Source of the DNA: Accumulibacter sp.
GTDB taxonomy: Bacteria > Pseudomonadota > Gammaproteobacteria > Burkholderiales > Rhodocyclaceae
DNA length: 64,000 nucleotides
Direction: 5' to 3'
NCBI RefSeq assembly: GCF_036625195.1
Contig: NZ_JAZKUG010000001.1
Span: 4,402,001-4,466,000 of the forward strand
Of the stretch, positions 44,850 to 57,359 are shown one piece after another. How positions within the stretch are numbered: position 1 is the stretch's first letter; every line of letters begins with the position of its first letter. Made by a program: the position numbers and the translations under genes. The notes under the pieces were generated by a model that saw only the letters and a list, made by a program, of their open reading frames with translations, searched no databases and was not told the DNA's origin.

Positions 44850-47309
44850 TCAGCTTCCACCAGTCTTCTGCAGTCGCAACGAATTCGCCACCACCAGCAA
44901 CGAGCTGCCGGACATGCCGATGCCGGCCATCCACGGCGTGATGAAGCCGGCGATCGCCAGCGGCAGGACGACGAAATTGTAGGCGAATGACCACCAGAGG
45001 TTCTGCCGGATGACGCGCAGCGCGCGGCGCGACACCCGGATGCCACGACGCAGGTGGTCGAGGTTCTCCGACAGCAGGACCAGATCCGCCTGCGTGCGAG
45101 CCAGCTCCGAACCCCCGCCCATGGCCACCGAGACCTGTGCCTGCGCCAGGACAGGCGCGTCGTTCACCCCGTCGCCGACCATCGCGACGACCGCGCCAGC
45201 GGCCTGCAGGCGGTGCACGTGCTGATGCTTCGCCTGCGGCGACGCATCCGCCACCACCTCGTCGATCGCCAGACCGCGTGCGACACGCCGGGCAACCGGC
45301 TCGCAGTCGCCGGTCAACAGCACGACCCGCCGGCCGGCGGCACGCAGGTCGGCGAGCAAAGCGGCGGCTTCCGGCCGCACGTCGTCGCCGAGGCGAAAGA
45401 GGGCGATCCAGCCGCCTTCGTCGCCGAGGGCGATTACCGTGTCGCCGCTGTCCAGAACGGCATTCGCCGACTCCGGCAGCGGCCGGCCGTGCAACGAATG
45501 CACATACGCCGGCCGGCCGAGACGCAGGCGGCGGCCATCAAGCACCGCCGTGACGCCGCAACCCGGCTCGTTGCCCGGCGCCTCGACGGCCGGCAACGGA
45601 CGACCGGCCGCAGCCTCGCGCAGCGCCCTGCCGAGCGGGTGCTCCGAGGCCTGCTCGAGCGCCGCTGCCAGGCACAGGCACGACTCGGCGGTGTCTTCCG
45701 CAAGAGGCAGTACTTGCAGCACGCGCATCTCGCCGGTGGTCAGCGTACCGGTCTTGTCGAGGACGAAGTGGCTCGCCCGCGCCAGCGTCTCGACGGCATG
45801 GCTGCGGGTGACCAGCAGGCCGGCGCGCGCCATGGCGCCACTGGCAACGGTCAGCGCCACCGGCGTCGCCAGCGACAGCGCGCAGGGGCAGGTGACGACG
45901 AGAACCGAAACGGTGATCCACAGCGCCTGGCGCGGATCGATGAACCACCAGACCAGCGCCACCGCCGTGGCCAGGACGAGCAATGCAATGATGAAATGGC
46001 TGGCGATGCGATCGGCCAGCTCGACGATCCGCGGCTTCGCCGTCGCTGCCCGCTCCATCAGGCGGATGATCGCCGACAGCCGGGTCGCCTCGCCCACCCG
46101 TGTCACCTCGACCAGCAGCGGGCTCTCGACATTGAGCGCGCCACCGGTCACCGCCGATCCCGGACGCTTGTCGACCGGCGCACTCTCCCCGGTCAGCAGC
46201 GACTCGTTGGCGCTGCTCTCGCCTTCCAGAACCTTGCCGTCGGCCGGGATCGTCTCGCCGGCACGCACCAGCACCACCTCACCGGGCTGCAGGTTGGCGA
46301 CCAGGACCTGTTCCTGCTGCCGTCTGGCCGGGTATTCCGGCAACCGGGTGGCGACCGCCGGCATCAGCCGGGCCAGTGCCTCGGTGGTGCTGACCGCCCG
46401 CTGGCGAGCAGTCATTTCCAGGAAGCGCCCGCTCAGCAGGAAGAAGACGAACATCGTCACCGAATCGAAATAGACCTCGCCGCTCGCCGTCAGCGTCGCC
46501 CAGACGCTCGCCAGGAAGGCGGCGCCGACGCCCAGCGCGACCGGCACGTCCATGCCGGCACGGCGCAGTCGCAGGTCGCGCCAGGCGTTGGTGAAGAAGG
46601 GCGCCGCCGAATAGAACACCACCGGCAGCGTCAGCGTCAGGCTGGCCCAGCGCATCAGCTGCGCGACCTCCGGCGTCATCTCGCCATCGCCCGCCAGATA
46701 GACCGGAACGGCGTACATCATCACCTGCATCATGCCGAAGCCGGCGACGAACACCCGCCACAGGGCGCGGCGCCGCTCGTCGCGCGCGAGTTCCTCGCTC
46801 TTCGCCGGATCGTAGGGATACGCGCGATAGCCGATGGTCGCGATCGCCGCCAGGATCCCGGACAGCCGGATCCGCCGCTCGTCCCAGCGGACGCGCGCGC
46901 GGCGCGTGGCGTAATTGATCTCCACCGCGGTCACGCCGGCGAGCCGCGACAGGTGCTGCTCGTTGAGCCAGATGCACGCCGAACAGGTGATCCCTTCGAG
47001 GATCAGCGAGGCTTCGCGCTCGCTCCCGCCGGCCTCATCGGGCAGGACGCGGACGAAGCTCTTCTGGAAATCGGCATGGTCGTAGAGCTGCAGCCCGTCG
47101 ACGATCGCCGGCATCGCCTCGCGCGGCGCGTCGGGCAGCGCATCGCGGGTGCGGTAGTAGTCGCCGAGGCCGTTGTCGACGATCGCCTTCGCCACCGCCT
47201 GGCAACCGGCACAGCACATCGCGCGCGGCGCTCCGTCGATGCGCGTGGCGAGGTCGACGCCCGCCGGAATGGCTTGGCCACAATGGTAGCAATTGCCGAT
47301 GTTCATCAC
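44850..47309 (-). CDS. ccoI: Copper-exporting P-type ATPase CcoI (FixI)
   Basis: The 819-residue P1B-type ATPase has an N-terminal Cys-rich DUF2231-like head (NCYHCGQAIPAG, AMCCAGCQAVAKAI) and a metal-binding domain with GITCSACIWLNEQHL. The core has a CPC in VVTCPCALSLATPV, the phosphorylation site DKTGTLTTGE and the hinge GDGVNDAPVLAQAQV. It delivers copper for cbb3 oxidase CuB. The first codon is GTG 47309 or the following ATG 47306; neither has a strong ribosome-binding site. It diverges from ribF. Confidence 0.95.
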   Translation of the reverse strand: MMNIGNCYHCGQAIPAGVDLATRIDGAPRAMCCAGCQAVAKAIVDNGLGDYYRTRDALPDAPREAMPAIVDGLQLYDHADFQKSFVRVLPDEAGGSEREASLILEGITCSACIWLNEQHLSRLAGVTAVEINYATRRARVRWDERRIRLSGILAAIATIGYRAYPYDPAKSEELARDERRRALWRVFVAGFGMMQVMMYAVPVYLAGDGEMTPEVAQLMRWASLTLTLPVVFYSAAPFFTNAWRDLRLRRAGMDVPVALGVGAAFLASVWATLTASGEVYFDSVTMFVFFLLSGRFLEMTARQRAVSTTEALARLMPAVATRLPEYPARRQQEQVLVANLQPGEVVLVRAGETIPADGKVLEGESSANESLLTGESAPVDKRPGSAVTGGALNVESPLLVEVTRVGEATRLSAIIRLMERAATAKPRIVELADRIASHFIIALLVLATAVALVWWFIDPRQALWITVSVLVVTCPCALSLATPVALTVASGAMARAGLLVTRSHAVETLARASHFVLDKTGTLTTGEMRVLQVLPLAEDTAESCLCLAAALEQASEHPLGRALREAAAGRPLPAVEAPGNEPGCGVTAVLDGRRLRLGRPAYVHSLHGRPLPESANAVLDSGDTVIALGDEGGWIALFRLGDDVRPEAAALLADLRAAGRRVVLLTGDCEPVARRVARGLAIDEVVADASPQAKHQHVHRLQAAGAVVAMVGDGVNDAPVLAQAQVSVAMGGGSELARTQADLVLLSENLDHLRRGIRVSRRALRVIRQNLWWSFAYNFVVLPLAIAGFITPWMAGIGMSGSSLLVVANSLRLQKTGGS

Positions 47310-47363
47310 CGCGACAGACGAGGAAAAAGCCGCCGGCGCCAGCCGGCGCGGCAGCAGGCCGGT

Positions 47364-47369
47364 TATAAT
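47364..47369 (+). promoter_or_regulatory. -10 element of ribF
   Basis: A consensus TATAAT lies 32 bases before the ribF ATG in the divergent gap with ccoI. No good -35 is seen. Confidence 0.4.
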
Positions 47370-47400
47370 CGCACGTTTTGTCCGCTCCCACTCGCGCCCG

Positions 47401-48324
47401 ATGCTCGTCTATCGCGGATTTTCACAGACAGCGCCCAGCGCCACCGTCCTCACCATAGGCAATTTCGATGGCGTTCATCTCGGCCATCGCGCCCTGCTCG
47501 CCCGCCTGACTGCGGCTGCCGCCAGCGCCGGGCTGCCGGCGGCCGTCCTCACCTTCGAGCCGCATCCACGCGAGTTCTTCGCCCCGCAGGATGCGCCGCC
47601 ACGCCTGTCGACACTGCGCGAGAAGCTCGAACTGCTCGCTGACGATGGTGTCGACCTGGTGCATGTCTGCCATTTCAACGCCGCCTTCGCCTCGCTGACC
47701 GCAGCCGATTTCATCGAGCGGGTCCTGCTCGGCGCACTGCGTGTGCGGCTGCTGATCGTCGGTGACGATTTCCGCTTCGGCGCCGGCCGCAGTGGCGACT
47801 TCGCACTGCTCCGCGCCACCGGCGCGCGGCTCGGCTTCCGCGTCGAGGCCATGGAAAGCGTCACCCTGGACGGCGAGCGCGCGTCCAGTTCGGCGGTGCG
47901 CGACGCGCTGCAGGCCGGGCGGATCGAACACGCGGCACGGCTGCTCGGCCGCCCCTACGCGATCGACGGCCGCGTCGTCCGCGGTGACGGCATCGGACGC
48001 CAGCTCGGCTTCCACACCGCCAACATCCGCATCAAGCACGAGCGCCCACCGCTGCGCGGGGTCTTTGCCGTCGAGGTCCGCGGACTGCCCGGCGGACCGC
48101 ACCGGGGCGCCGCCAACCTCGGCTACCGGCCGAGCGCCAACCAGGTGGCGCGCCCCCTGCTCGAGGTCCATCTGCTCGATTTCAGCGCCGACATCTATGG
48201 CGCCCACCTCAGCGTCCGTTTCCTGCACAAGCTGCGCGACGAGATGAAATTCCCCGACTTCGCCGCGCTGCGCGCCCAGATCGCCAGCGACGTTGCCGCC
48301 ATCAAGGCCCATTTCCAGTTGTGA
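47401..48324 (+). CDS. ribF: Bifunctional riboflavin kinase / FAD synthetase
   Basis: The 307-residue enzyme has the N-terminal FMN adenylyltransferase nucleotide-binding motif TIGNFDGVHLGHRALL and DFRFGAGRSGDFALL. The C-terminal riboflavin kinase domain has GRQLGFHTANIRI and LRGVFAVEV. It makes FMN and then FAD. ATG 47401 gives the usual MLVYRGF start; the longer open frame has no supporting site. It heads the ribF-ileS-lspA-fkpB-ispH order common in beta- and gammaproteobacteria, nine bases before ileS. Confidence 0.96.
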   Translation: MLVYRGFSQTAPSATVLTIGNFDGVHLGHRALLARLTAAAASAGLPAAVLTFEPHPREFFAPQDAPPRLSTLREKLELLADDGVDLVHVCHFNAAFASLTAADFIERVLLGALRVRLLIVGDDFRFGAGRSGDFALLRATGARLGFRVEAMESVTLDGERASSSAVRDALQAGRIEHAARLLGRPYAIDGRVVRGDGIGRQLGFHTANIRIKHERPPLRGVFAVEVRGLPGGPHRGAANLGYRPSANQVARPLLEVHLLDFSADIYGAHLSVRFLHKLRDEMKFPDFAALRAQIASDVAAIKAHFQL

Positions 48325-48332
48325 GAACCCGT

Positions 48333-51147
<2,815 letters not shown>

Positions 51148-51161
<14 letters not shown>

Positions 51162-51642
51162 CATCGACCGCTGGCTGTGGCTGGCCGGCATCGTCGTCGT
51201 CCTCGACCAGATCAGCAAGTGGCTGGTCCTCGGCTGGCTGCGGCCGGGCGACAGCGTCTACTTCGCGCCATTCTTCAACTGGGTACTGGTCTTCAACCCG
51301 GGCGCCGCGTTCAGCTTCCTCTCCGATGCCGGCGGCTGGCAGCGCTGGTTCTTCACCGCGCTGGCGATCGCCATCGCCGCCTGGATCGTCAGCATCCTGC
51401 CGCGCCACAGCGGCGAGTTCCGGCTCTCGCTGGCGCTCACCATGATCCTCGGCGGCGCCGTCGGCAACGTCATCGACCGCCTGCGCTTCGGCGCCGTCGT
51501 CGACTTCATCCAGTGGCACGCGGCCGGCTTCTACTGGCCGGCGTTCAACCTCGCCGACGCGGCGATCTGCCTCGGTGCCGGACTGATGATCTGGGACCAG
51601 TTCGCCAGCGGCAGCGCCCGGCGCCAAGGCAGCCCGCCCTGA
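51148..51642 (+). CDS. lspA: Lipoprotein signal peptidase
   Basis: The 164-residue membrane protease has four spans and the two catalytic Asp segments GGAVGNVIDRLRFGAVVDF and WPAFNLADAAICLG. It cleaves prolipoproteins at the lipobox. The start is uncertain: GTG 51148 (VPSRNIDRWLWLAG) is preferred, and in-frame GTG 51133 is an alternative. Either way the gene overlaps the end of ileS and must be translationally coupled. Confidence 0.93.
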
Positions 51643-51699
51643 GCAGGGAGCGGCCGCCGTGCCGCCGCCCTTCCATCGCCACCACGCACGGGAAAACGC

Positions 51700-52152
51700 A
51701 TGCCGCCAACCGCCACGCCAGCAGCCGCCAGCGTCGATCGTGACAGCTACCTGACGCTGCACTACAGCCTCGCCGACCTCGCTGGCAACGAATACGTCAG
51801 CACCTTCGGGCTGTCGCCCGCCACCCTGCAGATGGGTAGCGGCCAGCTTGCCGAGACCCTCGAGGAGTGCCTCCTCGGTCTCGCCGTCGGCGGACGCCAC
51901 GTCTTCGAACTGGCGGCGAGCGAGGCCTTCGGCGAGCACAATCCGCGCCTGGTCGAACGCATCGCGCGCAACGCGCTGCCGCCGGACATCGAACTCCGGA
52001 CGAACTCGCTGATCGAATTCAGCTCGACCGACGGCGCCAGCTTCGCCGGACTCCTCTGCGAACTCGACGACAGCAGCGCGCTGTTCGACTTCAACCATCC
52101 ACTCGCCGGCAAACCGATCCGCTTCGAGGTCGAGCTCATCGCCATTCTCTGA
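51700..52152 (+). CDS. fkpB: FKBP-type peptidyl-prolyl isomerase (SlpA/FkpB)
   Basis: The 150-residue SlyD/SlpA-type FKBP has the domain split around the insert-in-flap region: ETLEECLLGLAVGGRHVFEL, AFGEHNPRLVERI and the conserved ALFDFNHPLAGKPIRFEVEL. It catalyses proline isomerisation and acts as a small chaperone. The position between lspA and ispH is the usual one for fkpB. The start is ATG 51700 with GGAAAACGC nearby. Confidence 0.92.
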   Translation: MPPTATPAAASVDRDSYLTLHYSLADLAGNEYVSTFGLSPATLQMGSGQLAETLEECLLGLAVGGRHVFELAASEAFGEHNPRLVERIARNALPPDIELRTNSLIEFSSTDGASFAGLLCELDDSSALFDFNHPLAGKPIRFEVELIAIL

Positions 52153-52162
52153 GGTCCAGCGC

Positions 52163-53086
52163 ATGCAAATCCTGCTCGCCAACCCCCGCGGTTTCTGCGC
52201 CGGCGTCGACCGGGCCATCGCCATCGTCGAACGAGCGATCGAGAAGTTCGGCGCGCCGATCTACGTCCGCCACGAAGTCGTGCACAACCGCTTCGTCTGC
52301 GATGACCTGCGCGCCAAGGGCGCCGTCTTCGTCGACGACCTCGCCGAGGTGCCCGCCGGCAGCATCGTCATCTTCAGCGCACACGGCGTCGCCAGGGCGG
52401 TCATCGAGGAGGCCGCCGAACGCGGCCTGCGGGTCTTCGACGCCACCTGCCCGCTGGTCACCAAGGTCCATGTCGAGGTCGCCCGGATGCGGCGCGAGGG
52501 ACGCGAGATCGTCATGATCGGCCACCGCGGCCACCCCGAGGTCGAGGGGACGATGGGCCAGAGCGCCGACGGCATGTACCTCGTCGAAACCGTCGCCGAC
52601 GTCCGGGAACTCGCCGTCCAGACTCCGGCACGCCTCGCCTACGTCACGCAGACGACGCTCTCGGTCGACGACGCCGCACAGGTCGTCGCCGCGCTCAGGG
52701 AGCGCTTCCCGGAGATCGTCGGGCCGAAGAAGGACGACATCTGCTATGCGACGCAGAACCGCCAGGATGCAGTCAAGCAGCTGGCGGGCCAGAGCGAGGT
52801 CGTCCTCGTCGTCGGCAGCCCCTCGAGTTCCAACTCGAACCGGCTGCGTGAGGTCGCCGAACTCGCCGGCGCCCGCGCCTACCTGATCGATGAAGCCCGA
52901 CAGATCGATCCCGGGTGGCTCGCCGGCGTCAGCCGCATCGGCGTCACCGCCGGCGCCTCGGCACCGGAAATCCTCGTCGACCGCGTCGTCGAGCACCTGT
53001 CGGCCGGCGAAGCGGATCGTGTTGACCAGCTCGCCGGCAGCGAGGAGAACGTCACCTTCGCCCTGCCGCGCGAACTGCAGACCTGA
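52163..53086 (+). CDS. ispH: 4-hydroxy-3-methylbut-2-enyl diphosphate reductase
   Basis: The 307-residue iron-sulphur enzyme carries the three cluster cysteines in NPRGFCAGVDRAI, DATCPLVTKVH and KKDDICYATQNRQ. The substrate-binding segments VVGSPSSSNSNRLRE and GVTAGASAPEILVD are also present. It makes IPP and DMAPP in the last step of the MEP pathway. It starts ten bases after fkpB and converges on the second TonB-like gene. Confidence 0.97.
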   Translation: MQILLANPRGFCAGVDRAIAIVERAIEKFGAPIYVRHEVVHNRFVCDDLRAKGAVFVDDLAEVPAGSIVIFSAHGVARAVIEEAAERGLRVFDATCPLVTKVHVEVARMRREGREIVMIGHRGHPEVEGTMGQSADGMYLVETVADVRELAVQTPARLAYVTQTTLSVDDAAQVVAALRERFPEIVGPKKDDICYATQNRQDAVKQLAGQSEVVLVVGSPSSSNSNRLREVAELAGARAYLIDEARQIDPGWLAGVSRIGVTAGASAPEILVDRVVEHLSAGEADRVDQLAGSEENVTFALPRELQT

Positions 53087-53104
53087 AGCGCCAGCGGCGA
53101 CCGC

Positions 53105-53923
53105 TCACCGCCCGCTGCCGGGCGTCTGCGACGCGGCGCCGGCGCGCGGCGAGGCAGGCCGCAAGCTGGAACGATCGCTGGCATGGCTGCTGCCGGCAGC
53201 AGCCTCATCGAAGTCGAGCTCGAAGCGCGCCTCGCTGCGCACGGCGACGCCCTCGATCTCGCCCGGACGAAAACGCAGGCCGGCGAAAGCGGCCTGCGCG
53301 GCGTCGCTGACCGCGGCGGGCACGCCGCTGCCGAGCACTTCGACGCGATCGACCGCGCCATCGGCGGCGATCAGCAGCCGCAGCCGGACGCGCGCACCCC
53401 GCCCGGGGCTGCTGCCCGGAGGCGGCTGCAGCAAGGGCTCGTCCTGCAGCACGGGCGGCAGCGTCAGGTCGCGGCGCGGAAAATACCAGGTCTCTGCCAG
53501 CGGCGGCAAAGACGGGACCGCGGCCAGATAGGGCGGCCGCTCGGCCAGCAGCCGGCGCTCACCGACGGCGGCGAGCGCCGGCTCGGCCGCCACCGGCGGG
53601 CGCTCGGCCGGCGCAGACGAAGCGGCTGCTTCGCCTGGCGCGTCCGCCGCCGAGCCAGCGGCAGCCGACACCTCTGGCGGCGACGGATCCCTTGCCATCG
53701 CCTCAACGCTCGCTGCAGTGGCCGGCGCCAGCGGCACGCGCAGCGTCGCCGGCATCCGCGCCAACGGCGGCGCCCCGCGGCTGCCGGCCGCCGACGGGAA
53801 GGTTGCGAGCGCCTGGCAGAGCAGGAGATGCAGCAGCAACGAGGCGAACAGCGCCCGACCGAGGCGGCTGCGCTGCTCGTGCTCCAGCGCACTGCCGGAA
53901 ATCGCTGCGGTTGACGGAAGCAC
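53105..53923 (-). CDS. Second TonB-family C-terminal-domain protein
   Basis: The 272-residue protein has an N-terminal hydrophobic anchor (LGRALFASLLLHLLLCQALA), a long Ala/Pro-rich linker, and a TonB-like C-terminal domain (VRLRLLIAADGAVDRVEVLG, AFAGLRFRPGEIEG, RFELDFDEAA). It shares its layout with the protein at 37828-38577 but little sequence outside the general pattern. No ExbB/ExbD or receptor gene is adjacent. The start is ATG 53923; AGCGCAG-rich sequence upstream gives no strong ribosome-binding site, so the exact start is uncertain. Confidence 0.72.
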   Translation of the reverse strand: MLPSTAAISGSALEHEQRSRLGRALFASLLLHLLLCQALATFPSAAGSRGAPPLARMPATLRVPLAPATAASVEAMARDPSPPEVSAAAGSAADAPGEAAASSAPAERPPVAAEPALAAVGERRLLAERPPYLAAVPSLPPLAETWYFPRRDLTLPPVLQDEPLLQPPPGSSPGRGARVRLRLLIAADGAVDRVEVLGSGVPAAVSDAAQAAFAGLRFRPGEIEGVAVRSEARFELDFDEAAAGSSHASDRSSLRPASPRAGAASQTPGSGR

Positions 53924-54118
53924 AGGCAGGACGGAGGATGCCGGAGCCGGCGGAAGCTGGATTCTACCGTCCGTCGCGCCGCCACCGCCGCCACTCGTCC
54001 GCCCAAAAAAACCGCACGTCGCTCACGCCTTGTCACGGCAGCCGTACGAGCTATCATCCACACAAGCCGTTGACCGGGACGCGACGTCGTCCCCACATTC
54101 GCAAGGGAGTTAAGTGCC

Positions 54119-54577
54119 GTGAAGAGACCAGATGGCTTCACCCTGATCGAGGTCATGATCGTCGTCGCGATCATCAGCATCCTGGCCGCCATCGCCATCC
54201 CGAACTACAACGACTACCTGATCCGCTCGCGCATCACGCACGCGACCTCGCAACTCGCCGAGCGACGCGTCCGCCTCGAGCAATTCTTCCAGGACAACCA
54301 CCTCTACTACCAGGCAGCCTCCGGCGGCAATCCGGCAGTCATGTCGCCCGCCTGCGACCCGAACACGACCGACACGACGACCAGCACGTACTTCGACTTC
54401 AGTTGCCCGGGCGCGACCGCCACCACCTACACGCTCACCGCCACCGGCAAGAGTTCGATGACCGGCTTCACCTACACCGTCAACCAGGCGAACGTGCGGC
54501 AGACCACGGCCGTCATCAGTGGCTGGGGCACGCCGCCGGTCAACTGCTGGGTGACCAGCAAGGGAGGCGGCTGTTGA
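54119..54577 (+). CDS. pilE: Type IV pilin-like protein (PilE type)
   Basis: The 152-residue prepilin has a short leader MKRPDG followed by the class III cleavage and helix FTLIEVMIVVAIISILAAIA, with Glu at position +5. A C-terminal Cys pair frames a loop ending NCWVTSKGGGC. It is a minor or major pilin subunit. The start is GTG 54119 with AAGGGAG upstream. It is the first gene of a six-gene operon and overlaps the next gene by four bases; its position suggests a minor pilin (PilE-like) for priming pilus assembly. Confidence 0.88.
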   Translation: MKRPDGFTLIEVMIVVAIISILAAIAIPNYNDYLIRSRITHATSQLAERRVRLEQFFQDNHLYYQAASGGNPAVMSPACDPNTTDTTTSTYFDFSCPGATATTYTLTATGKSSMTGFTYTVNQANVRQTTAVISGWGTPPVNCWVTSKGGGC

Positions 54578-55155
54578 ACGCACACCGCGGCTTCAGCCTG
54601 ACCGAGCTGATCGTCGGCATCGTCATCCTCGGCGTCCTGATGGCGATGGCCGTCCCCCGCTTCAGCGACTGGCTGCGCAACGCCCGCATCCGTAGCTCGG
54701 CCGAGGCGATCCAGAACGGCCTGCAACTCGCCCGGGCGGAAGCCGTCCGGCGCAACGCAACGGTCCGCTTCCAGCTCGTCAGCGCCATCGACGACACCTG
54801 CGCCCTCGCCACCACTGGCCCGCACTGGGTCGTCAGCATGGACAACCCGGCCGGACAGTGCGCGACGGCGCCATCCGACACGGCAGCACCGCGCATCATC
54901 CAGGTGCGCAACCGCGCCGAGGGATCGCAGCAGACGCAGGTCGCCGCCGGCCAGTCAGCCTTCGTCTTCAACGGCCTCGGAAGGCTGATACCGGTGCCGG
55001 CGGCGAACGTCGCGATCGACGTCTCGAACACGACCGGCGGTACCTGTGTCGCCAGCGGCGGTTCGGTGCGCTGCCTGCGCCTGGTGGTCTCGGTCGGCGG
55101 CCAGATCCGCATGTGTGACCCGGCTTTGCCGGCTGGCGACGCGCAGGCCTGCTGA
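54574..55155 (+). CDS. fimT: Minor pilin FimT/GspH type
   Basis: The 193-residue prepilin starts MNAHRG then FSLTELIVGIVILGVLMAMA, the typical cleaved helix, and has a GspH-like beta domain with two C-terminal Cys regions (CVASGGSVRCLRLVVSV). The initiation codon is probably TTG 54574, because GGGAGGCGG lies seven bases upstream and the codon overlaps the previous stop (TTGA). It belongs to the minor-pilin tip complex. Confidence 0.85.
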   Translation: MNAHRGFSLTELIVGIVILGVLMAMAVPRFSDWLRNARIRSSAEAIQNGLQLARAEAVRRNATVRFQLVSAIDDTCALATTGPHWVVSMDNPAGQCATAPSDTAAPRIIQVRNRAEGSQQTQVAAGQSAFVFNGLGRLIPVPAANVAIDVSNTTGGTCVASGGSVRCLRLVVSVGGQIRMCDPALPAGDAQAC

Positions 55156-55634
55156 TGAAAGCGACGAACAACTCCCCCGCCACCGGCCAGTCCGGCGTCA
55201 TGCTGCTCGAGGCGCTGATCGCCATCCTGATCTTCTCGCTCGGCATCCTCTCGCTCGTCGCGCTGCAGGCGACCGCCGTCCAGCTCACCAGCGACGCCAA
55301 GTACCGGACCGACGCAACCTTGCTCGCCAACCGGCTGATCGGCCAGATGTGGACCAGCAGCGGCAACCTGACGGCACTGAAGACCGCTTTCCAGACCGGC
55401 GGCACGGCCTACAATGCCTGGCTCGCCGACGTCTCCGGCAGGGAAGGTCTGCCCGGCGTCGTCGCCGCATCGTCCGGCGTCGTCGCCACCCTGCCGACGG
55501 TGACCGTCGACGACACGGCCGGCGCCACCGCCGGCCAAGTGGTCATCACCCTCTTCTGGCGAACGCCGGAAATGCCGCTGAACGCTGCCGGGCACCGTCA
55601 CGTCGTCGTCTCGCAGATTTCGCGCAACCCCTGA
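55155..55634 (+). CDS. pilV: Minor pilin PilV
   Basis: The 159-residue prepilin has the PilV-type N-terminus GQSGVMLLEALIAILIFSLG followed by ILSLVALQATAVQL. Its ATG shares a base with the fimT stop (TGATG). PilV bridges the minor-pilin complex to PilY1 in type IV pili. The following gene starts six bases later. Confidence 0.87.
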   Translation: MKATNNSPATGQSGVMLLEALIAILIFSLGILSLVALQATAVQLTSDAKYRTDATLLANRLIGQMWTSSGNLTALKTAFQTGGTAYNAWLADVSGREGLPGVVAASSGVVATLPTVTVDDTAGATAGQVVITLFWRTPEMPLNAAGHRHVVVSQISRNP

Positions 55635-55640
55635 TCCCGC

Positions 55641-56717
55641 ATGAAAACGCCCGCGCCCCCGCTGCAGCACCCCACCGCCCGCGGCTTCACGCTCGTCGAG
55701 GTGATGGTCGCCATGGTCATCGGCATGATCGGCATGATCATCATGCTGCAGGTCTTCGCGACGGCCGAAGGACAGCGTCGTTCGACGACCGGCACCGGCG
55801 ACGCGCAGGGCAGCGGCGCCATGGCGCTGTACACGCTGCAACGCGACATCCGGCAGGCCGGCTTCGGCTTCAACGCGCTGAATGCGCTCGGCTGCCCGCT
55901 CACCCTGCCGGCACCGGCAAGTCGCACGCTGGCGCAGCTCGCACCGGTGGTGATCAATCCGCCGACGACCGACGTCCCGGCCGGCGACGCCAACAGCGAC
56001 ACGCTGCTGATCACCTTCGGCAGCGGCAATGGCTCGCCCGAAGGCGACGTCGTCACCGCCGTCATGGGCCTGCAGCTCGGGCTGCAGACGGCCGGCTCCT
56101 TCGCCAACAATGACCGGGTCATCGCCGGCCCTTCGGCGCCGACGGTCGGTTGCGCGCTGACCCTGGCGACGGTGACCGCGGTGACGCCGCCGGTCATCAC
56201 CGTGCCCAGCAGCGGTGCCGTCGACGGCGGGACGCTGTTCAACCTCGGCCAGAACCCGCGCATCCTCGCCTATGCGGTGCGCGCCGGCAACCTCACCGTC
56301 TGCGACTACCTGGCGGCCAACTGTGGCGCCGCCTGCACCGCCACCGACGGCACCTGCAGCGCCAACTGGGTGCCGATCGTCAACAACATCGCCGCGCTGC
56401 GCGCGCAGTATGGACACGCGTCGACCGCCACCAGCGGCGTCGACACCTGGGACCAGGTGACGCCGCAACAGCCCAGCCCGCCGAATCAGGACACCCTCGC
56501 TTGCAGTTGGGCGCGAACCTCGGCGCTGCGCATCGTCGTCGTCGCCCGCAACAGCCAGGTCGACCGCGATCAGCTCACCCAACAGGCGCCGGTGTGGGCC
56601 GGCAGCGGTGGCGTGGCGATCAACCTCAGCGCACGCACCAACTGGCAGAACTACCGTTACCGGACCTTCGAGACCGTGATCCCGATTCGCAACCTGCCCT
56701 GGATGGCGACATGTTGA
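55641..56717 (+). CDS. pilW: Minor pilin PilW
   Basis: The 358-residue prepilin has the leader and helix ARGFTLVEVMVAMVIGMIGM (cleavage before FTLVE) and a large beta-rich domain with several Cys residues (CDYLAANCGAACTATDGTC, about residues 216-234). PilW proteins are the largest minor pilins and sit below PilX at the tip. It overlaps pilX by seven bases. Confidence 0.87.
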   Translation: MKTPAPPLQHPTARGFTLVEVMVAMVIGMIGMIIMLQVFATAEGQRRSTTGTGDAQGSGAMALYTLQRDIRQAGFGFNALNALGCPLTLPAPASRTLAQLAPVVINPPTTDVPAGDANSDTLLITFGSGNGSPEGDVVTAVMGLQLGLQTAGSFANNDRVIAGPSAPTVGCALTLATVTAVTPPVITVPSSGAVDGGTLFNLGQNPRILAYAVRAGNLTVCDYLAANCGAACTATDGTCSANWVPIVNNIAALRAQYGHASTATSGVDTWDQVTPQQPSPPNQDTLACSWARTSALRIVVVARNSQVDRDQLTQQAPVWAGSGGVAINLSARTNWQNYRYRTFETVIPIRNLPWMATC

Positions 56718-57331
56718 TGCCCCTCGATCCGTCGCGCCATCGTCTGGCGGCGGCCCGCAGCAACCGGCAGCAGGGTGTCGTCCTGCTCGTCGCGCTGATC
56801 GTCCTCGTCGCACTGACGCTCGCCGGCGTCGCCCTCGTCCGCTCGGTCGATACCGCCAACCTCGTCGCCGGCAACCTGTCGTTCCACCAGACCGCAGTGC
56901 AGGCCGGCGAGCGCAGCACCGAAATGGCGCTGAACAACTGGCTGCAACCCAACAGCGTCATGGGGAACACGACCCTGCACAACGATGCCACCGGCTACGT
57001 CGCCGCAGGCAGCGCGCAGTCGCCGGCCGCCGGCCAGTCGTGGGATGCCTACTGGGCCGCCGTGGTTGCCGGCGGCGTGACGCCGAGCGCCGGCGGCACC
57101 GATGCCGCCGGCAACACCGTCCAGTACATCGTCCACCGCCTGTGCGCGACGACCGGTGCACCGCATCTCGCCAACTGCGCGCGCGAGCCGGCGAGCACCA
57201 ACACCGGCGGCAGCCAGAGTGCCGGCGGCCTCGCGCCGATCGGCAACAACCGAGTCTACTACCGCATCACGACGCGCATCGCAGGCCCGCGCCGCACCGT
57301 CGCCTACATCCAGACCATCGTTGCCCTGTAG
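56711..57331 (+). CDS. pilX: Minor pilin PilX
   Basis: The 206-residue protein has the PilX-type N-terminal block NRQQGVVLLVALIVLVALTL. The domain that follows is Ser/Gly/Ala-rich with one Cys pair (LCATTGAPHLANCAREP). The start is ATG 56711, which overlaps the pilW stop. It precedes pilY1 by 28 bases. Confidence 0.85.
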   Translation: MLMPLDPSRHRLAAARSNRQQGVVLLVALIVLVALTLAGVALVRSVDTANLVAGNLSFHQTAVQAGERSTEMALNNWLQPNSVMGNTTLHNDATGYVAAGSAQSPAAGQSWDAYWAAVVAGGVTPSAGGTDAAGNTVQYIVHRLCATTGAPHLANCAREPASTNTGGSQSAGGLAPIGNNRVYYRITTRIAGPRRTVAYIQTIVAL

Positions 57332-57359
57332 CTGCAGGGGGTTTCACGAGGAGCTTGCC